From Actinacidiphila bryophytorum (GTDB lineage: Bacteria > Actinomycetota > Actinomycetes > Streptomycetales > Streptomycetaceae), in the NCBI RefSeq assembly GCF_016916835.1, contig NZ_JAFFIX010000011.1, positions 62,001 through 126,000 on the forward strand: DNA of 64,000 bases, written 5' to 3'. Below the pieces are notes generated by a model that worked only from the letters and a program-made list of their open reading frames with translations, did not search any database and was not told the origin of the DNA. How positions within the stretch are numbered: the stretch's first letter is position 1; each line of letters opens with the position of its first letter. Both the position numbers and the translations under genes were made by a program. Of the stretch, positions 1 through 9,868 are shown one piece after another.

Positions 1-3000
1 GTGGGCTGGTCGGCGATCGGCGACCAGCTGTCGGCTGCCGGGTCGTAGACGTAGCCGTGCGTGAGGGTGCCGGCGTCGATGGTGCCGCCGGCACAGTAGA
101 GCTTGCCGCTGATGGCGCCGCAGGACTCCCAGGCGACGTCCTCGGGGTAGGAGGCTGCGGTGGACCAGGTGTTGGTGGCCGGGTCGTACGCCGTGACGTC
201 GGTGGTGCCGCAGGCGTCGGCGGTGCAGCCGCCGACGGAGTAGAGCTTGCCGCCGAGCACCGCGGTGCCCGCGCCGGCGTAGGGCTTGGGTGAACTGGCC
301 CCGCTGCTCCAGGTGTCGGTGGCGATGTCGTAGATCTCCAGCTTGGCGTCGGGGTTGCCGTTGGCGCCCCAGCCGCCGGATGCGTAGAACTTGCCGTTGA
401 TGATGCCGTGGGCGGGTGCCTCGCGGGTGTCGGCGGCGGAGGCGAGCTTGGTCCAGGTGCCGCTGTCGGCGCTGTAGGCGTACATGTCGCTGGTGTCGTC
501 GAGCCCGGTGTAGCCGAACGCCGAGTAGACGGTGCCCTGGTAGCCGGCGACGGCGTTGTCGCCGACGGTGACCGGCAGGTCGGGCACCGGCTGCCAGGCG
601 TCGCCCGCGGCGGTGCCGGCGGCGGCGGTGGCGGCCTTGGCGCCCGCGGTGGCACCGGACTTGGCGCTGTGCGCGGCGAGCGAGAGCGGCGAGTAGTCGC
701 CCTTGACGAGGTTGAGCGGGGCGCCGGCCTTGGCGACGACGACTCCGCCCGGGTTCTCGCCCAGGGTCAGGGTGGCCGGTGCGGTGCCGGTGTTCTTGAC
801 CGTGACGTTCTGGGTGGTGCTCCTGCCCCAGGCGACGGTCTTGTCGATCGCGGCCGGGGTGACCTTCAGCCGCCCCGCCTTGAGGGTGAGGTTGCGCCGG
901 ACGGTGCCGTCGGGCGGGATGTTGGCGGTGGCGGAGGCGGTGGTGTAGTGCGAGGCCGCCGCGCTGACCGGGTGCTTGCCCGTGAGGTGCGAGAAGGTCC
1001 AGTAGAAGCCGTCGGGCTCGTTGGGGTCGGCGGGCGTGGCGGTGCTGGTGGTGTGGTCGGCGGGCTGGTCGGTGCTGGTGACGGTCGCACCGTTGACGCC
1101 GGCCTTGGTGTTGGCGTCGGTCACGGTGCCGACGACGAGGCCGCCGGGCACCGGGTCGTAGCTGCGCTTGCCGACGAAGACGTTGTCCAGCTGCCACCAG
1201 TACGCCCAGGTGCCGGTGTAGTGGAAGCGCAGCCGTACGTCGCTCTTGCCCGCGTAGTCGGTCAGCGGGATCTCGACGTGCGCGGGTCCGGCCACCGAGG
1301 TGGTGGTCTTCTCCCACACCGTGGACCAGGTCGTGCCGCCGTCGGCGGAGACGTCCACGTCCGCGGTGGAGTTGGAGAACTCCTTGTAGTCGGTGTCGAA
1401 GCCGAGGATCGGCGCGCTCTGGCCGGTCAGGTCGTAGGACGGGGACAGCAGCGAGGTGTCCTGGTCCAGGCCCTGGCCGATGTCGTCGCTGTCGATGACG
1501 GCGAAGCCGCCGCTGCCGCCGGTGCGGTTGCCGCGCTTGCCCGGGTCGTCGAAGGTCCAGCCGCCGCTGGTGCCCTCGGCGTTGGCGACGCTCCAGCCGG
1601 CGGGGGCCGCGGTGGTGGCGGTGAACGGCTCGGTGGTGCCGTCCAGATGCACCGCGTAGCCGGGCGCCTCGGTGGACGAACCGTCCACGGGCACGGCCAC
1701 GTTGAGCGTCCGGTCGGCGGCGGCGAGCTGCACCGTCTTGCTGACGGCCTGGTAGCCGGGGTAGTTGGCGGTGACGTGCAGCGTGTAGCTCGCGTTCTGC
1801 GGCAGCGTCAGGGTGTACGCGCCGGTCGCCGGGTCGGTGAAGACCGGGCCGCCGGGGACGCCGTCGGCGGTGATCGAGGCGTACAGCGGCCAGCCGTGCC
1901 CCGAGCCGTCGGCGACCTTGCCCGACACCGTCCTGGTCGGGACCGCGTCGAGGGCGAAGGACTCGGTGACGGTGGCGCCGTCGGCGAGGTCGACGGCGGT
2001 GGCGCTGCCGCTGCTGTAGCCGTACGCGGCGGCCGTCAGGTCGTAGCTGCCGGGCGGCACGTCGAGCTTGTAGGTGCCGTCGGCGCCGGTGGTGGCGGTG
2101 TGGTCACCTGCCTTGACGGTGGCGCCGGCGATCGGTGCGCCGGTGGCGTGGTCGGTGACGGTGCCGGTGAAGACGCCGTGCGGGCCGCTGGTGAAGGCGG
2201 CGAGCCCGTTGGGGGTGCCGAGTCCTGTGGGGCCGTCCCAGCCGGGGCCCGCGGTGCACAGGGCGGCGGGGCTGCAGGAGCCGTTGTCGCCCTCGGTGAC
2301 GTCGTTGAGTGAGCCGGGCTTGGCGTACGGGTAGGCGTTGGGGTACGTGCCGTCGCCGGGGGTGCCGGCCGACGCGTAGACGCCGGCGATCAGCGGGGAC
2401 GACGCACTGGTGCCGCCGTAGACCGCCCAGCCGTCGTTGCCGTAGGTCTGGTAGACCGCGACGCCGGTTGCCGGGTCGGCGACCGCCGCGACGTCGGCCT
2501 CTCCCCGCATGTCGCACACGGTGTCGGTCTGGAAGGCGGGCTTGGGCTCGTAGAGCGAGCAGCCGGAGCCGGGGCCGCCGTAGGCGTTGTTCCACACCGA
2601 CTCGCTCCAGCCGCGGGCGGTGCCGGAGTCCCGGGTCAGCGCGGTGCCGCCGACCGCCGTGACGTACGGCGAGACGGCCGGGTAGCTGACGCCGTAGCCG
2701 TCGTCACCGGACGAGGCGACGACCGCGACGCCCGGGTGGTTGTAGTACGGGTCCATGCTGGTGGCTTCCGACGGGTCCTCACCGCTGCCGGGAGTGCTGT
2801 CGTAGCCCGTTCCGTAGGAGTTGGAGACGTACTTCGCGCCGAGCGCGACCGCCTGGTCCACCGAGGCGCCCAGGTCGTCGAAGAACGCCGAGTCCGCCTC
2901 GACCAGCAGGATGTGCGCGTTGGGCGCGGCCGCGGAGACCATGTCGAGGTCGAGGGAGATCTCGCCGGCCCAGTCCGGGTCGGGGTCGGGCAGGTCGCCG

Positions 3001-3443
3001 CCGCCGCGCTGGCTGACCTTGCTGAAGCAGCCGTTGGCGGTGGTGCACTCCGGCAGCCCGTACTGCTGGCGGTAGACCGCCAGGTCCGCCTCCGCGGTCG
3101 GGTCGTCGTAGGCGTCCACGATGGCCACGGTCTGGCCTGCGCCGCCGTCGGGCGGCAGTGCGTACGCGCTCTGCAGATCGGTGGCGCCGAAGCCGTCGGG
3201 GGTGGCGGCGTGCGGCTGCACCCCGGCCCTGGCCGGTACGTCGGTCCTGCGCAGCGCGAAGCAGGAGAACTCCCCCGGCTTGGCGTCCGCGCACTGGCGT
3301 ACGACGTCGGGCCGGTTCGACGGTGCCGCTGACGCCGGTGCGGCGGTGGGCAGTTGGAGGCCCACGACGGCGAGGGCGGCCGACGCGAGAAAGGCCACCA
3401 CACCGGCGGTGCGGCGGCTGCGTCTGGGAACGGGTATGCGCAA
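1..3443 (-). CDS. secreted S53 (sedolisin-like) peptidase with Kelch repeats, C-terminus cut by window edge
   Basis: Predicted exported serine-carboxyl protease. The TTG start at 3443 follows AGGGAG and opens an Arg-rich, hydrophobic signal peptide ending near residue 40. The S53 catalytic domain spans roughly residues 80-400. It shows the paired acids in GEISLDLDM, the Ser motif GGTSASSPL and a late Ca-binding stretch (LNDVTEGDNG then GPGWDGPTGLGTP). Only about 40 residues lie between the signal peptide and the catalytic domain, so the usual Pro-kumamolisin propeptide domain is absent. Carboxypeptidase-regulatory-like beta domains, a jelly-roll-like stretch with DVDVSADGGTTW and then Kelch repeats follow. 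The reading frame is still open at position 1. The architecture suggests extracellular proteolysis with C-terminal binding modules; the substrate is unknown. Confidence 0.85.
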   Translation of the reverse strand, partial: MRIPVPRRSRRTAGVVAFLASAALAVVGLQLPTAAPASAAPSNRPDVVRQCADAKPGEFSCFALRRTDVPARAGVQPHAATPDGFGATDLQSAYALPPDGGAGQTVAIVDAYDDPTAEADLAVYRQQYGLPECTTANGCFSKVSQRGGGDLPDPDPDWAGEISLDLDMVSAAAPNAHILLVEADSAFFDDLGASVDQAVALGAKYVSNSYGTGYDSTPGSGEDPSEATSMDPYYNHPGVAVVASSGDDGYGVSYPAVSPYVTAVGGTALTRDSGTARGWSESVWNNAYGGPGSGCSLYEPKPAFQTDTVCDMRGEADVAAVADPATGVAVYQTYGNDGWAVYGGTSASSPLIAGVYASAGTPGDGTYPNAYPYAKPGSLNDVTEGDNGSCSPAALCTAGPGWDGPTGLGTPNGLAAFTSGPHGVFTGTVTDHATGAPIAGATVKAGDHTATTGADGTYKLDVPPGSYDLTAAAYGYSSGSATAVDLADGATVTESFALDAVPTRTVSGKVADGSGHGWPLYASITADGVPGGPVFTDPATGAYTLTLPQNASYTLHVTANYPGYQAVSKTVQLAAADRTLNVAVPVDGSSTEAPGYAVHLDGTTEPFTATTAAPAGWSVANAEGTSGGWTFDDPGKRGNRTGGSGGFAVIDSDDIGQGLDQDTSLLSPSYDLTGQSAPILGFDTDYKEFSNSTADVDVSADGGTTWSTVWEKTTTSVAGPAHVEIPLTDYAGKSDVRLRFHYTGTWAYWWQLDNVFVGKRSYDPVPGGLVVGTVTDANTKAGVNGATVTSTDQPADHTTSTATPADPNEPDGFYWTFSHLTGKHPVSAAASHYTTASATANIPPDGTVRRNLTLKAGRLKVTPAAIDKTVAWGRSTTQNVTVKNTGTAPATLTLGENPGGVVVAKAGAPLNLVKGDYSPLSLAAHSAKSGATAGAKAATAAAGTAAGDAWQPVPDLPVTVGDNAVAGYQGTVYSAFGYTGLDDTSDMYAYSADSGTWTKLASAADTREAPAHGIINGKFYASGGWGANGNPDAKLEIYDIATDTWSSGASSPKPYAGAGTAVLGGKLYSVGGCTADACGTTDVTAYDPATNTWSTAASYPEDVAWESCGAISGKLYCAGGTIDAGTLTHGYVYDPAADSWSPIADQP

Positions 3444-3611
3444 GGGGATCTCCCTGGGGGCAGTGGGACCGCAGCGCGGCGGTGCCCGCCGCGAGGGTCG
3501 CGGTCGATCAGACCGCTGGCGTATACCTGTGCCACACAAGCACCAAGGATTCGTCAAACCCTTGTCGAATACCTGACATCGGGGGTCCCGCTGGGCGGAG
3601 TCGCCTTCCCG

Positions 3612-4616
3612 TCATCCGGACGGGCGGCGCGCACTTCCGCCGTCCTGGCCGCCGGGCAGGCCGGGTAACTCGCCCTGCACATCGTCCAGCCAGCCGTGCC
3701 GGGCGGCGTGCCACACCAGCTGGATACGGTTGTCGACCCCCGCCTCGCGCTGCATCGCCGCCACGTGGCGCTGCACGGTGCGCACCGCCACACCGAGCGA
3801 GCGGGCCATCGCCGCGTCCGTGCTGCCGCTCACCAGCATCGCCAGGATCCGCGAGCGCAGGGCGCTGCGCGGCTGCCGGTCGTCGGGGCGGCGCACCAGC
3901 GGCACACCGCCCGCCCACACCGCGTCGAACAGCGCGGTGAGCGTGTCCAGCAGGGGACTTGGCAGCACCACCAGCATCACCGGGTCGGCGTCCTGGTCCG
4001 CGGCCGGCGGCAGCAGGGCGACCTCGCGGTCGGCGATCCCCAGCCGGGCCGGCAGCCGGCCGACCACCCGGGCGGCGATCTGCGGGTCCCCCGGCGGCCC
4101 GAACGCCCCGGCCGCCTCGAGTCCCGCCCGCTCGAACACCACCCGCCGCCGTACGCCGCCGGGCAGCGGTTCGCGCGGGGCGACCGCGGGTCCCGGCACG
4201 AAGGAGGCGATCTCGCGGCGGGCCGAGCCGCGGAAGTCCTCCACCCGGCGGCGGATCGCCGCCGCACCCGCCACCACCTGCACGGCCTCCTCGGCCCTGT
4301 GGCCCTGGTGGACGCGCTGGTACTCCACGTCGAGGCGGTCGAGTAACTCCGCGCCGAGCCGCAGCTGCTCCTGTGCGCGCGACAGCAGCGGCCGGAAGCC
4401 GGCATGCGGCGGGACGGGATACCAGTTCCCGTCCCGCCCGCGCCGGGCCAGGCCGCGCGCCGCCAGCTCGCCGCACGCGGCCTGCCCCCGGTCCGCCGCC
4501 ACGCCCATCTGGCGGGCCAGTTCCGCGGGCGCCACGCCCCGGTTCGACACCAGGAGCGAATACGCCTGGTCGGCGTCCGGACTCAACCCCAGCGCCTCAA
4601 ACGGACGTTCGGTCAT
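3612..4616 (-). CDS. TrmB/LuxR-type helix-turn-helix transcriptional regulator
   Basis: A 334-residue regulator. The C-terminus carries a LuxR-like HTH (SRILAMLVSGSTDAAMARSL followed by GVAVRTVQRHVAAM). The N-terminus (about residues 8-70) resembles a TrmB-type winged helix (SLLVSNRGVAPAELARQMGV). The middle is an uncharacterised sensor-like region. The ATG at 4616 is chosen because conserved-looking sequence (TERPFEALGLSPD) starts there; the frame is open to 4844 but that part is low-complexity intergenic repeat, and no strong ribosome binding site is visible. It lies 168 bp upstream of the S53 peptidase on the same strand, so control of that protease is possible but not shown. Confidence 0.75.
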   Translation of the reverse strand: MTERPFEALGLSPDADQAYSLLVSNRGVAPAELARQMGVAADRGQAACGELAARGLARRGRDGNWYPVPPHAGFRPLLSRAQEQLRLGAELLDRLDVEYQRVHQGHRAEEAVQVVAGAAAIRRRVEDFRGSARREIASFVPGPAVAPREPLPGGVRRRVVFERAGLEAAGAFGPPGDPQIAARVVGRLPARLGIADREVALLPPAADQDADPVMLVVLPSPLLDTLTALFDAVWAGGVPLVRRPDDRQPRSALRSRILAMLVSGSTDAAMARSLGVAVRTVQRHVAAMQREAGVDNRIQLVWHAARHGWLDDVQGELPGLPGGQDGGSARRPSG

Positions 4617-5015
4617 GTCAGCGGACTCTAGCGTCCGGCGCCCCGCCGGACGCCCCGTTTCCCCGGACGACGCCCCCTCCGCGCCGGACGGCGCCCCCGG
4701 GAGGCGCTGGGGGTACCCCAGGCGAAGCTCTGGGGACGGACCTGCGCGCCCGCCCCCACGGGCCGTCGCGGGGCGACGGACCGCAACCACCCCAGGGGCG
4801 CGGGGAACTGCGCGACCAGCCCCCACCGGCCGGTGGTCCGGCACGGACCGGACAGCCCCCTTCGGTCGGTGACGACCCGCGCCCCGGTGGGGGCTCGGCG
4901 CGCAGTTCCCCGCGCCCCTGAGGGTTGCCCCCTTGCGCAGGGGGAGCCGCCCGAGCCGCCGGGGCCGGCGGACGCTCGCCCTCTGCGGAAGAGGGGCCGC
5001 CCTCCGCGCAGGAGG
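4617..5015. repeat. intergenic region with two inverted copies of a dispersed repeat and several hairpins
   Basis: No gene is supported in these 399 bp between two minus-strand genes. The region holds a forward copy (4794-4824) and an inverted copy (4889-4919) of the GCGGGGAACTGCGCG repeat found elsewhere in the window. It also holds a hairpin CCCCAG (4716-4721) with CTGGGG (4730-4735), and a hairpin CCCCCT (4928-4933) with AGGGGG (4939-4944). The last two could terminate the MFS gene that ends at 5016. The overlapping open frames here are products of the GC-rich repeats. Confidence 0.7.
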
Positions 5016-6710
5016 TCAGGTCAGGGAGGCCAGCTCCCGGTCGACGGCGGCCTGGTGGAGGGCGGCGTCCTCACGGGCTTTGCGGGGGCTCCAGCGCCCG
5101 GCCATCAGGAAGACGAAGGGCAGGAAGAGGACCTGGCCGCCGACGCAGATCCACCACCAGGTGCGCCACTGTGAGGGGCCGTCGTGCGCGGCCTTCTGGA
5201 CCTTCGTCCCGTACTTCTGCAGCACCGCCAGCTGCGGCCCGGCCTTCTGGACGGTCGCGAGGTCGGCCGGGCCGACCTCCTGGACGGCGCGGGCGGTGAC
5301 GTCGGCGGGCGCCTTGCCCGCCGGGTACTTGCCCAGCTCCGCGAAGATGTCCTGGTGGGCGCCGACGATCGCCAGCGCGGGCCCCGCCTGCGCCTGCGCC
5401 GCCGTGACCTGCGGCCCGTGGTCGACGAGCGGGGTCACCGAGGTGACGAGCACCGGGATGAAGGCCGCGGAGACCGCGACCACGATCCGTATCGTCCAGC
5501 CCCACACCGCCAGGCCCGTCGCCGTGGCGGCCGGGTTGTGCTTCTCGACCGTCTCGGTGAAGCCCGCCATCCACGGGCCGTAGGCCACCCCGCTGAAGAC
5601 GCCGATGCCGACGAAGAGCCAGGCGAAGGTGTAGTAGTCGGTGGTCGGGTGGGTCGCCCTGGTGGCGAAGACCGCCGTCATCACGATGGAGCCGACCGCC
5701 CCGACGACCATGAAGGGCTTGCGCACCTTGAGCCGGTCGGACAGCAGGCCGACCACGACCAGCGCGATGGCGTTGGCGGCCCAGTACCAGTTGGCGACCG
5801 CGTTGGCGCGCTGCTCGCTGTAGCCGTAGGTGGTGGCGAAGTAGACGACGAAGTTGCCGACGGCGGCGAAGTACAGCAGCAGGAAGAGGGCGATGGCCAG
5901 GCCGGAGCCCGCGATGTCCAGCCGCAGCATCTGCCGCCATTCGGCACGCCGGCCGGCCTGCGGGTCGATGCCCTTGGCTCGGGCCTCGACCAGGGCGCGG
6001 TCCCGCAGGGTGACCATGATCTGGTCGCGGAGCCGCGGGGACAGCTCGCGCAGGGCGACGATCGCCACGACGAAGACCACCAGGCCCGACAGGGCGGAGT
6101 AGCGCAGTTCGTCCTGCCAGCTGGAGGTGTCCAGGGTCTGGCTGGTGACGGTGGTGACGACCAGGCTGCCGACCACCGGCCCCATCGTCCAGGCGCCCAT
6201 CGCCGTGGCCCGGCCGAGCTGCGGTGAGAAGTCCCTGATCAGTGCGGGCGTGGCGACCAGCACGATGCCCTCGACGATGCTGACCAGTGCGAAGAGCACC
6301 AGGTAGACGGCCTTGCTGCCGGCGTTCGGCAGTCCGAAGTAGACCAGCAGCGAGGCGATCAGCAGGCCGTAGACCACCATGTTGGCCCGGCCCCATCGGT
6401 CGGCGAGCCCGGCGACGAGCGAGGCGAAGGCGCCGACGGCGTTGCCGATCACCGAGACCCACACGAAGTAGCGGTAGGTCATGTCGAAGTGGGTGATGAT
6501 CGACGTGGCGACCGCGTACTGGATGTAGAGCATGTAGTAGAGCACGACCGTGGTGACCACCACGATGGCCAGATACGCCATCCGCGGGCCGGTGGCCGGG
6601 TAGGCGGCCAGATCGCGGCGGTAGAGCCGCTGCAGCAGTGTGGGGGCGTCGCCACCCGCGGCCTGTGGTCCCGGTCTGTTGGCGTCGAACGACGTCGGTG
6701 TGGCGGACAT
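5016..6710 (-). CDS. MFS transporter, sugar-acid/metabolite type
   Basis: A 564-residue integral membrane protein with about 12 hydrophobic segments and a typical MFS loop after helices 2-3 (GLADRWGRAN). A second such loop after helix 8 reads LLSDRLKVRKP. A soluble insert of about 90 residues sits between the last helices (HGPQVTAAQAQAGPALAI onward), which is longer than usual. The ATG at 6710 follows CCAGGAGGAGCC, a strong ribosome binding site. A perfect 16-bp palindrome lies 62 bp upstream. Substrate is unknown; nothing next to it is a clear metabolic partner. Confidence 0.85.
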   Translation of the reverse strand: MSATPTSFDANRPGPQAAGGDAPTLLQRLYRRDLAAYPATGPRMAYLAIVVVTTVVLYYMLYIQYAVATSIITHFDMTYRYFVWVSVIGNAVGAFASLVAGLADRWGRANMVVYGLLIASLLVYFGLPNAGSKAVYLVLFALVSIVEGIVLVATPALIRDFSPQLGRATAMGAWTMGPVVGSLVVTTVTSQTLDTSSWQDELRYSALSGLVVFVVAIVALRELSPRLRDQIMVTLRDRALVEARAKGIDPQAGRRAEWRQMLRLDIAGSGLAIALFLLLYFAAVGNFVVYFATTYGYSEQRANAVANWYWAANAIALVVVGLLSDRLKVRKPFMVVGAVGSIVMTAVFATRATHPTTDYYTFAWLFVGIGVFSGVAYGPWMAGFTETVEKHNPAATATGLAVWGWTIRIVVAVSAAFIPVLVTSVTPLVDHGPQVTAAQAQAGPALAIVGAHQDIFAELGKYPAGKAPADVTARAVQEVGPADLATVQKAGPQLAVLQKYGTKVQKAAHDGPSQWRTWWWICVGGQVLFLPFVFLMAGRWSPRKAREDAALHQAAVDRELASLT

Positions 6711-6771
6711 GCGGCTCCTCCTGGAGGTACGGGAAAACCGGGTGGAGTGACGGAGTGTGGCCAGAGGCTAG

Positions 6772-6787
6772 TACCGACCGGTCGGTA
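6772..6787. promoter_or_regulatory. candidate TetR-type operator upstream of the MFS transporter
   Basis: Perfect 16-bp palindrome TACCGACCGGTCGGTA, with flanking CTAG on the left and CCTAG on the right. It lies 61 bp before the MFS start, where a repressor could block transcription. Size and symmetry suit a TetR-family dimer. No TetR gene is adjacent, so the regulator would be encoded elsewhere. Confidence 0.5.
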
Positions 6788-6821
6788 TGCCTAGGGGTCT
6801 GCACGATGTCCTTCACACGGC

Positions 6822-6856
6822 CGCCGGCGGACCCCCTGGAAGGGAGCCCGCCGGCG
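6822..6856 (-). terminator. hairpin downstream of the cellulase gene
   Basis: Inverted repeat CGCCGGCGG (6822-6830) and CCGCCGGCG (6848-6856) begins 29 bp after the GH5 stop codon, in transcription direction. No U-tract follows, as is common for Streptomyces terminators. Confidence 0.45.
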
Positions 6857-6884
6857 TCGTACCGCGGTGGAGATGGAGCAGCTG

Positions 6885-8651
<1,767 letters not shown>

Positions 8652-8663
8652 TCAGGAAGCCTG

Positions 8664-8677
8664 TGGGAGCGCTCCCA
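8664..8677. promoter_or_regulatory. CebR operator upstream of the cellulase gene
   Basis: TGGGAGCGCTCCCA is an exact match to the established 14-bp palindromic CebR box of streptomycetes. CebR is a LacI-family repressor released by cellobiose/cellotriose. The site is 70 bp upstream of the cellulase GTG start, in the divergent region shared with the siderophore-interacting protein gene. No cebR gene is in the window. Confidence 0.88.
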
Positions 8678-8772
8678 TCCGCAACTGTATGGAAGCGACG
8701 ACACCCGAGGGCCGTCAAGGGGTCGCGCAGCCTTCAAGTTGTGAAGCGGGGAAATCGGGTGGCGCCGGGACC

Positions 8773-8791
8773 ACGAGTGAGGCTTACCTAA
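8773..8791. promoter_or_regulatory. candidate DmdR/IdeR iron box
   Basis: The 19-mer ACGAGTGAGGCTTACCTAA matches the actinobacterial iron-box consensus at about 13 of 19 positions, including AGGCT and ACCTAA. A further partial half-site (GGTTACCTA) begins near 8801. It lies 59 bp upstream of the siderophore-interacting protein gene, which fits iron-repressed expression. Confidence 0.6.
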
Positions 8792-8849
8792 GTACGATCA
8801 GGGTTACCTACGCGGCAAGAGATACGCGGCAAGAGAGCGGGGCTCATTC

Positions 8850-9716
8850 ATGGCGGACTCGGCGGACAGGGCGCAGCGGCCCGCACGCAGGACTCCCACG
8901 CCGCGGCACGCCACCGTGGTGCACACCGAGCGGCTGACGCCGCACATGATCCGGGTCGTGCTGGTGGTCGACCCGGCCGACCGGCCCGACATCGGCGCCT
9001 ACACCGACGCCTACGTCAAACTCGTCTTCGCGCCGCCCGGCGTGGCCTATCCCGAGCCGCTGGACCTCGAAGCGGTGCGCCGCGACCTGCCGCGCGAGCA
9101 GTGGCCGCGCACCCGTACGTACACGGTGCGGGCCTGGGACGCGGCGACCGGCACGCTCACCGTGGACTTCGTCCACCACGGCGACGAGGGCCTGGCAGGC
9201 CCGTGGGCGGCGGCGGCCCGGCCGGGCGACGGCATCTCCTTCCTCGGCCCCGGCGGCGGCTACGCCCCCGACCCGGCCGCCGACTGGCACCTGCTCGCGG
9301 GTGACGAGAGCGCACTGCCCGCCATCGCGGCGGCCGTGGAGCAGCTGCCGCCCGGCGCGGTGGCGAAGGTCTTCGTGGAGGTCGCGGGACCGGCGGAGGA
9401 GCAGAAGCTGCTGGTGCGCGGCGACGTGGAGGTGCGCTGGCTGCACCGGGGCAGGCGGCCGGTCGGCGAGGCGCTGGTGGCGGCGGTCACCGCACTGGAC
9501 TTCCCGCCGGGGGACGTGCAGGTCTTCATCCACGGCGAGGCGGGCGCCGTCAAGGAGCTGCGGCGCTTCGTGCGGCTGGTGCGCGGCATCGCCCGCGAGC
9601 GCCTGTCGGTGTCGGGCTACTGGCGGCGCGGCGCCGACGAGGACGGCTGGCAGTCCTCCAAGCGGGAGTGGAATGCGGAGGTGGAGCGCGAGCACGAGGG
9701 CGGCGGGCGGCCCTAG
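8850..9716 (+). CDS. siderophore-interacting FAD-dependent ferric-siderophore reductase
   Basis: A 288-residue SIP-family flavoprotein (ViuB/YqjH type). It shows the FAD-binding signature RTYTVRAWD near residues 88-96 and the VDFVHHG strand. A C-terminal NAD(P)H-domain has LLAGDESALPAIAA and ends with SVSGYWRRGADEDGW, the typical family tail. It reduces Fe(III) in imported siderophores in the cytoplasm to release Fe(II). The gene is monocistronic and divergent from the cellulase, and the upstream iron box supports repression when iron is sufficient. No siderophore biosynthesis or uptake genes lie nearby. Confidence 0.92.
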   Translation: MADSADRAQRPARRTPTPRHATVVHTERLTPHMIRVVLVVDPADRPDIGAYTDAYVKLVFAPPGVAYPEPLDLEAVRRDLPREQWPRTRTYTVRAWDAATGTLTVDFVHHGDEGLAGPWAAAARPGDGISFLGPGGGYAPDPAADWHLLAGDESALPAIAAAVEQLPPGAVAKVFVEVAGPAEEQKLLVRGDVEVRWLHRGRRPVGEALVAAVTALDFPPGDVQVFIHGEAGAVKELRRFVRLVRGIARERLSVSGYWRRGADEDGWQSSKREWNAEVEREHEGGGRP

Positions 9717-9868
9717 CGGCGCTCCGGTGGCGTCCCGGTGGCAGTGCAGGGCTGAACTTGGCGTTGTACGCCGGGCGTTGTCCGCGGGCGCCGATGGGCG
9801 GCGGGGGCTCGGTGATGATGGGGAACGGTCCGAGATGTCGTACGTCCCCTCGCAGAAGGAGCCGTGCC

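Noticed and set aside
408-2312. Long plus-strand open frame of 634 residues
   Set aside because: It is a Gly/Arg/Val-rich shadow of the S53 peptidase on the minus strand, which has recognisable motifs and normal codon bias.
3612-4844. Longer version of the HTH regulator starting at 4844
   Set aside because: The extra 76 residues come from the dispersed intergenic repeat and lack protein-like composition.
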